Assembly: GCA_023393715.1 (NCBI GenBank)
Contig: JAEXCD010000035.1
Location: forward strand, 1-22,612
Direction: 5' to 3'
Source: Bacillota bacterium
Lineage (GTDB): Bacteria > Bacillota > Clostridia > Tissierellales > Peptoniphilaceae
DNA: 22,612 nucleotides
Made by a program: the position numbers and the translations under genes. This document shows, in pieces, positions 8,853 through 15,523 of the stretch (positions within the stretch are counted from its first letter, which is position 1; the number at the start of each line of letters is the position of its first letter). The notes beneath the pieces are model-generated. The model worked only from the letters and a program-made list of their open reading frames with translations, was not told where the DNA came from and did not search any database.

Positions 8853-9929
8853 ATGAGTATCAAAAAGAAAAAAGTGGTATTGACCGGCGGCGGCTCGACG
8901 GGGCACGTCTCCGTCAATCTGGCTCTGATCCCCCGCCTTCTGGACGAGGGGTGGGATATCACCTATTTCGGTTCGAAACAAGGCATCGAGCGAAAGCTTC
9001 TGGCCGATTTTCCGGAGGTGCGCTACGAAGCGATCTCAACGGGGAAGCTGCGCCGGTATTTCAGCTGGACGAATGTCGCGGATGCCTTTCGCGTCGTCGC
9101 GGGGACGTTTCAGGCGTGGGCGCGCCTTCGGCGGATTCGCCCGTCGGTGATTTTTTCCAAGGGCGGATTTGTGTCCGTGCCGGTCGTATACGCAGGCCAT
9201 TTCAACAAAATCCCATCCATTACACACGAATCCGATCTGACGCCGGGGCTGGCCAATAAGCTGTGCTACCGTTATGTCCACGAGGTCATGCTGACCTTCG
9301 AGGAGTCGATGAAGTATGTTCCCGCCGAGAAGGCGTTCTATTTGGGACCGGTGATTCGGGAGCAGATTCGGGGCGGCTCGGCCGAGCGCGGCCGCAGGAA
9401 GTACGGCTTTGACGGAACGAAGCCAATTTTGGTCGTGCTGGGCGGCTCGCTGGGCGCCGGGGCGGTCAATCAATGTATTTGGGATAATTTAGATGCGCTG
9501 CTGGCGCGCTTCGATATCCTTCACGGCACCGGAGCGGGCAAGGGCGACGCATCCGTTCAGCGCCCGGGCTATGTTCAGGTCGACTATATTCAGGACGGCA
9601 TGAACGATACGCTCGCCATGGCGGACATCATCATCTCGAGAGCCGGCTCCAATGCGATTTTTGAATTTCTCTACTATCAGAAGCCGATGCTGCTCATTCC
9701 GCTGCCCACGTCGCAGAGTCGGGGAGATCAGATTCTCAACGCGGAGCGCTTTGCGGAAAAGAATTACGCACGCGTGCTGTTGGAGGAGAACCTGACGCCG
9801 GAGACGCTCCGCTCCGGGATTGAGGAGCTGTACCGGGAGCGCGAGCACATCATTTCCGCGCAGCAGACCTTTGATTTCAGTGACGGCGTCGCGACGATTA
9901 TTGCCGAGCTGGAGAAGCTGGCGAGCTGA
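8853..9929 (+). CDS. murG: MurG, UDP-GlcNAc:lipid I N-acetylglucosaminyltransferase
   Basis: This peripheral membrane glycosyltransferase (GT28) adds GlcNAc to lipid I to form lipid II on the cytoplasmic face. It has 358 residues. The N-terminal lobe has the glycine-rich loop GGGSTGHVSVNLALIP (12-27), FSKGGFVSVPV (101-111) and HESDLTPGLANKL (125-137), which is the Bacillota variant of the usual lipid-acceptor motif. The C-terminal UDP-GlcNAc lobe has GGSLGA (197-202), SRAGSNAIFE (262-271, where E271 should bind the ribose) and SRGDQILNA (289-297). It starts one base after the serS stop and lacks a good ribosome binding site, so its translation probably depends on ribosomes finishing serS. A strong bidirectional terminator follows. 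It lies outside any dcw division cluster, and murF and ddl are several kilobases away on the other strand. Confidence 0.93.
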   Translation: MSIKKKKVVLTGGGSTGHVSVNLALIPRLLDEGWDITYFGSKQGIERKLLADFPEVRYEAISTGKLRRYFSWTNVADAFRVVAGTFQAWARLRRIRPSVIFSKGGFVSVPVVYAGHFNKIPSITHESDLTPGLANKLCYRYVHEVMLTFEESMKYVPAEKAFYLGPVIREQIRGGSAERGRRKYGFDGTKPILVVLGGSLGAGAVNQCIWDNLDALLARFDILHGTGAGKGDASVQRPGYVQVDYIQDGMNDTLAMADIIISRAGSNAIFEFLYYQKPMLLIPLPTSQSRGDQILNAERFAEKNYARVLLEENLTPETLRSGIEELYREREHIISAQQTFDFSDGVATIIAELEKLAS

Positions 9930-9974
9930 TCTCCGGCGAAACCGGAAAGCTCCACCGGCGAATTTCTGAAACCG

Positions 9975-10020
9975 AAAGGCGGTATGTCCGAATAAAGGAT
10001 TCGGACATACCGCCTTTTTT
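9975..10020. terminator. Long bidirectional Rho-independent terminator
   Basis: A 19-bp perfect stem (AAAGGCGGTATGTCCGAAT and its exact complement) surrounds the five-base loop AAAGG. The stem ends in A's on one side and at least six T's on the other, so it can terminate transcription both ways. It separates murG (plus) from convergent pdxS (minus), 28 bases before the pdxS stop. Confidence 0.95.
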
Positions 10021-10048
10021 CATTGCACCTGTATCCTGTGCGCACCGC

Positions 10049-10891
10049 TTATCGGGCGCTCATGATGACCTTGATTTCTTCTTCATTGATGCCGACCATG
10101 GCCTCGCCGAGATCCTTTGAAACCTCCAGCAGGAGCTCCGGGCGGTTGTAATTCGCGACGGCCTCGACAATGGCCTTCGCCCTCTTTTCCGGGTTGCCCG
10201 ATTTGAAAATGCCCGAACCGACAAATACGCCTTCCGCACCCAGCTGACGCATGAGTGCGGCGTCCGCCGGGGTGGCGACGCCGCCTGCGGAGAAATTGAG
10301 AACGGGGAGCCTGCCGTTGTCCCTGACGTAGCGAAGCAGGTCGACGTCTACGCCGAGTTCCTTTGCCTTGTGGTACAGCTCCTCATCCTTCAGGGCGCCG
10401 ACAAGGGCTATTTCGCTCATAATCTGACGCATGTGGGATACGGCCTGTATGACGTCGCCGGTTCCGGCCTCGCCCTTTGTGCGAATCATCATCGCGCCCT
10501 CCTGAATTCTCCTCAGCGCTTCGCCCAAATTCCGTGCGCCGCACACGAAGGGCGTCTTAAATGCTCTTTTGTCGATGTGGTGCAGCCCGTCCGCAGGGGA
10601 CAGTACCTCGGATTCATCGATAAAATCGATCCCCAGTGCCTCCAATATCTGCGCCTCGACGAAATGGCCGATCCGGACCTTGGCCATGACCGGAATCTTC
10701 ACCGCCTGCATGATTTCCAAAATCATCTTCGGATCACTCATTCTCGATACGCCGCCGGCCGCGCGGATATCCGCGGGCACCCGCTCAAGAGCCATTACGG
10801 CCACCGCTCCGGCTGCCTCTGCGATTTTCGCCTGCTCCGGATTGACGACATCCATAATAACGCCGCCCTTTAATTTTTCATAAATCGTCAT
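10049..10891 (-). CDS. pdxS: Pyridoxal 5'-phosphate synthase subunit PdxS
   Basis: PdxS makes PLP directly from ribose 5-phosphate, glyceraldehyde 3-phosphate and ammonia, normally supplied by the glutaminase PdxT. It has 280 residues, about 10-15 fewer than usual, because the N-terminal leader before KLKGGVIMDV is short. Key parts of the barrel are present: D14, RVPADIRAAGGV (37-48), the Schiff-base Lys in MAKVRIGHFVEA (K71), RTKGEAGTG with the second catalytic Lys K139, and the phosphate-binding NFSAGGVATPADAA and FVGSGIFKS stretches. GAGGAGGA lies five bases before the ATG. No pdxT adjoins it: the downstream side is a terminator and the upstream side a divergent MocR-type regulator. It is therefore a single-gene transcript, probably activated by that regulator through the direct repeats at 10945-10981. 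Confidence 0.97.
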   Translation of the reverse strand: MTIYEKLKGGVIMDVVNPEQAKIAEAAGAVAVMALERVPADIRAAGGVSRMSDPKMILEIMQAVKIPVMAKVRIGHFVEAQILEALGIDFIDESEVLSPADGLHHIDKRAFKTPFVCGARNLGEALRRIQEGAMMIRTKGEAGTGDVIQAVSHMRQIMSEIALVGALKDEELYHKAKELGVDVDLLRYVRDNGRLPVLNFSAGGVATPADAALMRQLGAEGVFVGSGIFKSGNPEKRAKAIVEAVANYNRPELLLEVSKDLGEAMVGINEEEIKVIMSAR

Positions 10892-10906
10892 ATGATTCCT
10901 CCTCAG

Positions 10907-10935
10907 TGTTATGGGTGGATTATATCTGCTATACT
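10907..10935 (+). promoter_or_regulatory. Predicted promoter of the MocR/PdxR-type regulator
   Basis: TATACT at 10930-10935 is preceded by TGC, giving an extended -10 element; the -35 (TGTTAT, 17 bases upstream) is weak. It overlaps the divergent pdxS promoter. The predicted start near 10942 puts both direct repeats just downstream, a position suited to autorepression. Confidence 0.5.
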
Positions 10936-10947
10936 GATACTCTGAAA
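10919..10947 (-). promoter_or_regulatory. Predicted pdxS promoter
   Basis: Read on the minus strand, a perfect TATAAT (10919-10924) lies about 28 bases before the pdxS start codon. The hexamer 17 bases upstream of it (TTTCAG) is a poor -35, as expected for an activator-dependent promoter. The -35 position overlaps the nearer of the two direct repeats. Confidence 0.65.
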
Positions 10948-10981
10948 AGATACAAAATAGAAATGATTAAAGGATACAAAA
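10945..10981. promoter_or_regulatory. Two 13-bp direct repeats, probable MocR/PdxR operator
   Basis: AAAAGATACAAAA (10945-10957) and AAAGGATACAAAA (10969-10981) are identical in 12 of 13 positions and start 24 bases apart. A further GATAC core is at 10936-10940. MocR-type regulators typically bind direct repeats in divergent promoter regions. Here the repeats cover the -35 side of pdxS and the 5' leader of the regulator. The second repeat includes the regulator's AAAGGA ribosome binding site. Confidence 0.65.
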
Positions 10982-10985
10982 GCGC

Positions 10986-12395
10986 ATGAAAAACAGAACA
11001 GATAAAACGGAGCCGCCGCTGTATGTGGCTCTTTATCAGGATCTGAAGGAAAAAATTCTAAATAAGGCCTATCCGCCTTCAGGCAGGCTGCCTTCGATTC
11101 GCGCGCAGGCCGCCGCATTGGGAGTGAGCCTCAATACGGTAAAGGCGGCGTATGCGCAGCTTGAGCTCGAGGGATATGTGACATCGGTTGAAAAGGTGGG
11201 ATATTTTGTCGAGGAAATAGAGCCCCTGTCGCTGCAAAAGGCGGCTCCTGCAGACGGCGGCGCGGCACGCGATCCCGATACAAAATACCGATACGACTTT
11301 TCCTACAGCGGTGCGGACGCCGCGCTGTTTCCCTCCTCGGTGTGGAAAAAAATGTTTCGGCTTGCGCTGGAGGAGGGGAGTGATCTGCTGAGTCAGGGTG
11401 ATTTCAAGGGATATCCGGCGCTGCGCAATGCGATTGCACGCTATCTGTACTCATCGAGAGGCATTCAAACTGTACCCTCCCAAATCATCATTTCAGCGGG
11501 AACGGAGCATCTTTTTGCCATCGTCAAAAGACTGTTGGATCCCAATACGCTTTTTGCCTTTGAAAACCCGGGCTATGCGTTCGCCTCTCCCTACTTCACC
11601 TACGATCTGAAAAACCCGGTCGCCCTCAGTCTCGACGCGCACGGGGTGGTGATCGATCCCATTCGAAATCTTTCCTCCGTCGCCCTCCTCGTGACGCCGG
11701 CACACCAATTTCCGACGGGCGTCGTCATGTCGATTTCCCGAATTTCGGAGCTGCTGAACTGGGCGGGCTTAAAAGAGGAGCGCTACATCATCGAGGACGA
11801 TTATGACGGGGAATTTCGATTTCGGGAAAAGGCCAGCCCGTCCATGAAAAGCATGGATACCCACGACCGCGTCATCTATATGGGGTCTTTTTCACGCCTT
11901 ATCACGCCGGCGCTCCGCGTGAGCTACATGGTTTTGCCCAAAAAGCTGATGGAGCTGTTTGAACGCTCTTTTAAGGGTTTTTCCTGCCCGGTATCGCTCT
12001 TTGTGCAGAAAGCGCTGTCCTGCTTCATGTCGTGCGGCCATTTCGAAAAACACCTCAACCGTTCCCGGACGCTCTATGCCAGAAAATACCTTGCCATGAA
12101 AAGAGCGATCGAGGCATCAAAAAATATCGCACTGGAAAGCACCTCGTCGGGCATGGTGCTCCGCTGCCGGTTTCCTGAGGGGAGCCATGACGCAGTGCAG
12201 GCACGCCTGCGGGAAGCGTCCATTCGCCTGTATTCCCTTTCCGATTTCTATTTGGAGAAGAGCGGCGACCCGAATCATTATCTGTTGGGCTTTTCCAGAA
12301 TCCCGGAGGAGCAGATCGCTTCGGGGATTTCGCTGTTGGATGCGCTTCTGGAGCATACAAAGGAGCAGGGCAATAGCGGAGGGGCGGAGAAATGA
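10986..12395 (+). CDS. pdxR: MocR-family (GntR-type HTH plus aminotransferase-like) regulator, PdxR-like
   Basis: This 469-residue protein has the MocR architecture: an N-terminal GntR winged helix (about 10-78, with GRLPSIRAQAAALGVSLNTV) joined to a fold-type-I aminotransferase-like domain (about 100-460) that senses PLP. Family landmarks are SAGTEHL (170-176), FENPGY (192-197), TPAHQFPTG (237-245), IIEDDYDGEFRF (268-279), GHFEKHLNRSR (351-361) and HYLLGFSRI (431-439). At the site where the family carries the PLP-binding lysine, the sequence reads GSFSRLITPALR (300-311), so Arg304 replaces Lys. It is transcribed divergently from pdxS across a shared operator, which is the basis for calling it PdxR-like. 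AAAGGA (10969-10974) precedes ATG 10986. If Arg304 is real, PLP could still bind, but without a Schiff base. Confidence 0.85.
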   Translation: MKNRTDKTEPPLYVALYQDLKEKILNKAYPPSGRLPSIRAQAAALGVSLNTVKAAYAQLELEGYVTSVEKVGYFVEEIEPLSLQKAAPADGGAARDPDTKYRYDFSYSGADAALFPSSVWKKMFRLALEEGSDLLSQGDFKGYPALRNAIARYLYSSRGIQTVPSQIIISAGTEHLFAIVKRLLDPNTLFAFENPGYAFASPYFTYDLKNPVALSLDAHGVVIDPIRNLSSVALLVTPAHQFPTGVVMSISRISELLNWAGLKEERYIIEDDYDGEFRFREKASPSMKSMDTHDRVIYMGSFSRLITPALRVSYMVLPKKLMELFERSFKGFSCPVSLFVQKALSCFMSCGHFEKHLNRSRTLYARKYLAMKRAIEASKNIALESTSSGMVLRCRFPEGSHDAVQARLREASIRLYSLSDFYLEKSGDPNHYLLGFSRIPEEQIASGISLLDALLEHTKEQGNSGGAEK

Positions 12396-12481
12396 TGCCC
12401 CGCAACGGGAGTTCGACGCAAAAGGACAGCGCAGCAGACGCCGCATCAAACTCTTTTTGCAGATACAACCGGAGCAGAGCA

Positions 12482-12517
12482 AAACCGCCGGCTCAGCATA
12501 AACTGAGCCGGCGGTTT
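12482..12517. terminator. Bidirectional hairpin terminator between pdxR and the symporter gene
   Basis: A 15-bp perfect stem (AAACCGCCGGCTCAG and its complement) has the loop CATAAA. It ends in three T's on the plus strand and four on the minus strand, so the U-tracts are short but the stem is GC-rich. It sits between the convergent regulator and symporter genes and probably serves both. Confidence 0.85.
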
Positions 12518-12546
12518 GCCGTACGGATTTTCGCATTGTGCGGCGT

Positions 12547-13974
12547 TTACCGCTTTTCCTCCAACGTGCCGAAGGACACGGGCTCCGGCTTTTCGCCGTG
12601 CTCGATCGCGGGCAGGAAGCGGTTCCAGAAATCCTTGTACAGGCGCAGGATTTCCTTGCGCTTCGCATAGATGAAAATCAGCGTGATGACGACATACATG
12701 CCGGTGACCAGGTCGGTAGCTGCCCACAGCAGCTCGGCTTCTACATTGTAGAAGAACAGACAGGGCACCATGTAGTAGACCATGTAGAGCGGGGTGGCGA
12801 TCTTGTTGGCGAAGGAATCGCCGAAGGCAAAGTCGACGGATTTCGTGCAGGAGTAGTACATGCCGATGATGGTGGTCCACACAAAGATCGCGGTGACGAG
12901 GGCCATAAACCAGCCGCCGAATGTGCCATAGGTCATTTTGAAGGCCACGGTGGTCAGCTGAGCCGAGGTCACGCCGGGGTTGTCGATGTAGACGTTCGTG
13001 GTGAGGATGGCCAGAGCGGTAACGGAGCAAACCACGATGGTATCGAGGAACACTTCACCCCAGCCCCAGGAGGACTGGCGCACCGGGTGATCGGTCATCG
13101 CAGAGGAATGGGCCACGATGCCGTATCCGGTGCCCGCGTCATTGGAATACATGCCGCGCGCCACGCCGTAACGCAGCGCATCGCGAACAGTTGCGCCGGC
13201 GAATCCGCCCACGCCCGCCATGGGCGTAAAGGCATGGGTAAAGATGCTGGCGATCGCGGTGGGCACGTGCCGGTAATTGAGAACCAGAATGCCGACACCG
13301 GCTACGATGTAGGCGAAGGCCATGAAGGGGACTGCCTTATCCATTACGGAGGCGATGCGCTTGAGACCGCCGGCGATGGTGGCAAAGCAGGTGATGCCCA
13401 AAACGATGATGGAGATTCGGGGATCGATGCCGAAGCCCTCGTAGAGGGAGCTGGTCAGGGATTCGGTCTGGACGCAGCAGGTCCAGGGGCCGAACACGAA
13501 GCAGAAGACGGACAGGATGAGCGCGCCCTTTTTCCAGCCCAGTGCGTTTTTCATTACGAAGGAGCGGTCGCACAGGTATTCGTCCTTGGACTTGCTGTAC
13601 TTCACGCGGTAGCGCTGACCGAGAATGATCTCGCAGGCCTTGGTGCTCATGCCGAAAAGCCCCGCGATCCACATCCAGAAGATGGCGCCGGGGCCGCCCG
13701 TGGTGATGGCCGTGGCGACACCGCCGATGTTGCCTACGCCGATGGTGTTGGCCATGGCGGTGCAGGCTGCGGCAAAGCCGGATACGGAGCCCTCGCCCTC
13801 GCCGCCCTTGAACATCTTGCCGTAGGTGTTCCGGAAGTGAAATCGGATCTTGGTTTGGTACCGGCCCCGGAACATGATGGTCAGAAGAATACCCGTACCT
13901 ACCACCGCAATGATGCCGGGCGTACCCCAGAGCACATCGGAGATGGCGTAAATGACGTTTAAGATGACTTCCAT
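12547..13974 (-). CDS. AGCS-family sodium:alanine/glycine symporter
   Basis: This 475-residue polytopic membrane protein of the alanine/glycine:cation symporter family (TC 2.A.25) moves small neutral amino acids with sodium. It has roughly 11 hydrophobic segments. Family motifs are AMANTIGVGNIGGVATAI (73-90), GGPGAIFWMWIAGLFGM (93-109), GGLKRIASVMDKAVPFMA and VARGMYSNDAGTGYGIVAHS. AAGGAGGG lies seven bases before the ATG. Only 47 bases separate it from the upstream trans-sulfuration enzyme, so the two are probably one operon, and it may import or export an amino acid related to that enzyme. Its alanine codons in the first ~100 positions are 8 GCC, 1 GCG and 1 GCA, unlike rplI (12 GCG, 2 GCC, 3 GCA), which hints at foreign origin. 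The true substrate is not visible from sequence. Confidence 0.92.
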   Translation of the reverse strand: MEVILNVIYAISDVLWGTPGIIAVVGTGILLTIMFRGRYQTKIRFHFRNTYGKMFKGGEGEGSVSGFAAACTAMANTIGVGNIGGVATAITTGGPGAIFWMWIAGLFGMSTKACEIILGQRYRVKYSKSKDEYLCDRSFVMKNALGWKKGALILSVFCFVFGPWTCCVQTESLTSSLYEGFGIDPRISIIVLGITCFATIAGGLKRIASVMDKAVPFMAFAYIVAGVGILVLNYRHVPTAIASIFTHAFTPMAGVGGFAGATVRDALRYGVARGMYSNDAGTGYGIVAHSSAMTDHPVRQSSWGWGEVFLDTIVVCSVTALAILTTNVYIDNPGVTSAQLTTVAFKMTYGTFGGWFMALVTAIFVWTTIIGMYYSCTKSVDFAFGDSFANKIATPLYMVYYMVPCLFFYNVEAELLWAATDLVTGMYVVITLIFIYAKRKEILRLYKDFWNRFLPAIEHGEKPEPVSFGTLEEKR

Positions 13975-14021
13975 TCTCTTACCCTCCTTAATTTAATGGT
14001 TGCGGATGTCGTCTGTATGTC

Positions 14022-15203
14022 TCAATCAAAAACGCACAGCGCGTTTTTAATGTCGCTGATGATATCCTCCGGCTCCTCGATACCGGTGGAAATGCGGATG
14101 AGTCCCTCCTCAAGGCCCATGGCCCGCAGCTGCTCCGGCGGGAACTCGCTGCGGAAGGCGGTGGCGGGATGAGCCAGGGATGTGCGGTAACCGCCCAGCG
14201 TGCCCAGATACTGAATCATGGAGAGGGAGCGGATAAAGGCGTTGACCTTGCTTCGGTCATCCTCTACCCGAAAGGACAGCATGGGACCGCAGCCGTCGGG
14301 CATCAGTCGGCGCGCGAGCCCATATTCGGGATGACCGGAGAGGGTGGGATAATTTACGTAACGAACCCGCCGATCCTCCGCAAGCGCACGGGCCAGCTTG
14401 TCGGCGTTCTGCATCTGGCGCGCCACGCGAAGCTTCATGGTACGGATACTGCGCAGGGCCAGCCAGGCGGTGTTGGGGTCCATGCAGCCGCCCAGAAGCA
14501 GGAACTGGGGGGTCATGGCGTCGATGAGCTTTCCGGAGGAGGTGATGGAGCCGCCGGTGATGTCGCTGTGACCGCCGAAAAATTTGGTCAGGGAGTGGAT
14601 TACGATGTCGGCGCCGTGCTCCAGAGGCCGAATGGCAAAGGGCGTGGAGAAGGTGTTGTCCACCACCGTCAGCGCGCCGATCTCCCCTGCAATGGCGGAG
14701 ATGGCATCGATATCCGTGATGCGGATGAGCGGATTGCTGATAATCTCGGTATACAGCAGCTTGGTTTGGGGGGTGATGTGGGCGCGGACATCGTCGGGCT
14801 CGGTAAAGTCGGCGTAGTCGGTGACGATGCCCATGCGGGGCAGCAGCCGGTTCATCAGCTCAATCGTTTCGCCGTAGATGGACTTGCTGGCGAGGATGTG
14901 GTCGCCCTGACTCAAAAGAGAAAGCAGCGTGGTTGAAATGGCCGCCATGCCGGAGGAGGTGATGATGCTGGCCTCGCCGCTCTCCATAAAGCTGATGGCA
15001 TCCGCCAGCATGTCCCGGTTGGGGGCAGCGGTGCGGTTGTAAAAGTACCTGCCGCCGGCGTTGGCAAAATCGTAATCGTCCGTGTCGACGATGCGGCAGG
15101 CGGTGGCATGATAGATCGGCGGACAGTCGGGGTGGAGAATTTCTTTGCCGTGGATACCGCCGCGGTAAATCATTTCGGAATCTCGGCTCATGTGAAAGCT
15201 CAT
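14022..15203 (-). CDS. Trans-sulfuration (Cys/Met metabolism) PLP enzyme, methionine gamma-lyase/cystathionine lyase-like
   Basis: This 393-residue member of the Cys/Met metabolism PLP family is related to methionine gamma-lyase, cystathionine lyases and cystathionine gamma-synthase. Visible active-site parts are YNRTAAPNRD (55-64, the Tyr/Arg that bind the neighbouring subunit's PLP phosphate), SSGMAAI (83-89), the ring-stacking Tyr110 in SIYGET, VVDNTFSTP (180-188), the PLP lysine K207 in HSLTKFFGGHSD, and the carboxylate-binding R370 in IRISTGIEEPED. Two positions depart from common versions: methionine gamma-lyases usually have Cys after YG where this has Glu112, and GGYRTSLAHPA (337-347) has Arg340 where relatives have Glu. 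I chose the ATG at 15203, with AAAGGA ten bases upstream, rather than an upstream in-frame codon. It precedes the AGCS symporter in an operon. The exact reaction cannot be assigned. Confidence 0.88.
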   Translation of the reverse strand: MSFHMSRDSEMIYRGGIHGKEILHPDCPPIYHATACRIVDTDDYDFANAGGRYFYNRTAAPNRDMLADAISFMESGEASIITSSGMAAISTTLLSLLSQGDHILASKSIYGETIELMNRLLPRMGIVTDYADFTEPDDVRAHITPQTKLLYTEIISNPLIRITDIDAISAIAGEIGALTVVDNTFSTPFAIRPLEHGADIVIHSLTKFFGGHSDITGGSITSSGKLIDAMTPQFLLLGGCMDPNTAWLALRSIRTMKLRVARQMQNADKLARALAEDRRVRYVNYPTLSGHPEYGLARRLMPDGCGPMLSFRVEDDRSKVNAFIRSLSMIQYLGTLGGYRTSLAHPATAFRSEFPPEQLRAMGLEEGLIRISTGIEEPEDIISDIKNALCVFD

Positions 15204-15257
15204 GGGAAATCGTTCCTTTCTTTTTTGCATTACAGCATTTTTATAAAGTCGAACAGC

Positions 15258-15321
15258 TAAGGTCAAATTGCAATGCTTCGATCTGCTTTCATTGTAGAAA
15301 TTGCTCGTAGGATAAGGTCAA
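15258..15321 (-). promoter_or_regulatory. MerR-type promoter (19-bp spacer) of the PLP enzyme-symporter operon
   Basis: On the minus strand TTGACC (15316-15321) and TACAAT (15291-15296) are separated by 19 bases. This over-long spacer is characteristic of promoters activated by MerR-family proteins, which twist the DNA to bring the two elements into register. An imperfect inverted repeat (TGCTCG 15302-15307, CAAGCA 15319-15324) lies across the spacer. The nine-base word TTGACCTTA that begins the promoter recurs downstream at 15258-15266, 55 bases away, possibly as a second binding site. The regulator encoded just upstream is a BmrR-like MerR protein, the obvious candidate activator. Confidence 0.65.
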
Positions 15322-15382
15322 GCAGAAATTTTTCCGGGGAAAAGAATAAAGCGGAAGGGGCATTTTGTGAATTTTGACCAAA

Positions 15383-15420
15383 TAAAAAAGACATCCGAGG
15401 ACAAAATTGTCTTCGGATGC
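15383..15420 (-). terminator. Rho-independent terminator of the merR-type gene
   Basis: An 11-bp stem (15392-15402 with 15409-15419, one mismatch on the minus strand) has a six-base loop and is followed on the minus strand by TCTTTTTTA. It lies about 105 bases past the regulator's stop and before the next promoter, so it should insulate the regulator from the operon below. Confidence 0.8.
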
Positions 15421-15487
15421 GTATATTCTTTCATTCAATATAGATGATCACACACGTTCAAGGGCTCCGACGCTTCGGCTGGCGCTG

Positions 15488-15518
15488 CGGAAACCTTGTA
15501 CCGGGCGCAAGGTTTTCG
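15488..15518. repeat. Inverted repeat just after the merR-type stop codon
   Basis: CGGAAACCTTG (15488-15498) and CAAGGTTTTCG (15508-15518) form an 11-bp stem with one G-T pair around a nine-base loop, five bases beyond the regulator's stop. There is no T-run, so it is probably an mRNA 3'-end structure rather than a terminator. The rest of the 320-base gap (15204-15523) holds the promoter, repeated words and terminator listed separately; I see no gene in it. Confidence 0.5.
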
Positions 15519-15523
15519 GCGAT

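Noticed and set aside
12392..12670. Small open frame overlapping the end of pdxR
   Set aside because: It reads straight through the terminator hairpin into the symporter's antisense strand and has no domain; the ATGA overlap is coincidental.
12538..13962. A 474-codon open frame on the plus strand, antisense to the symporter
   Set aside because: It mirrors the symporter almost end to end, is rich in Gly, His, Asp and Ala without any recognisable domain, and has no good ribosome binding site. It arises from the GC-rich codon bias of the real gene.
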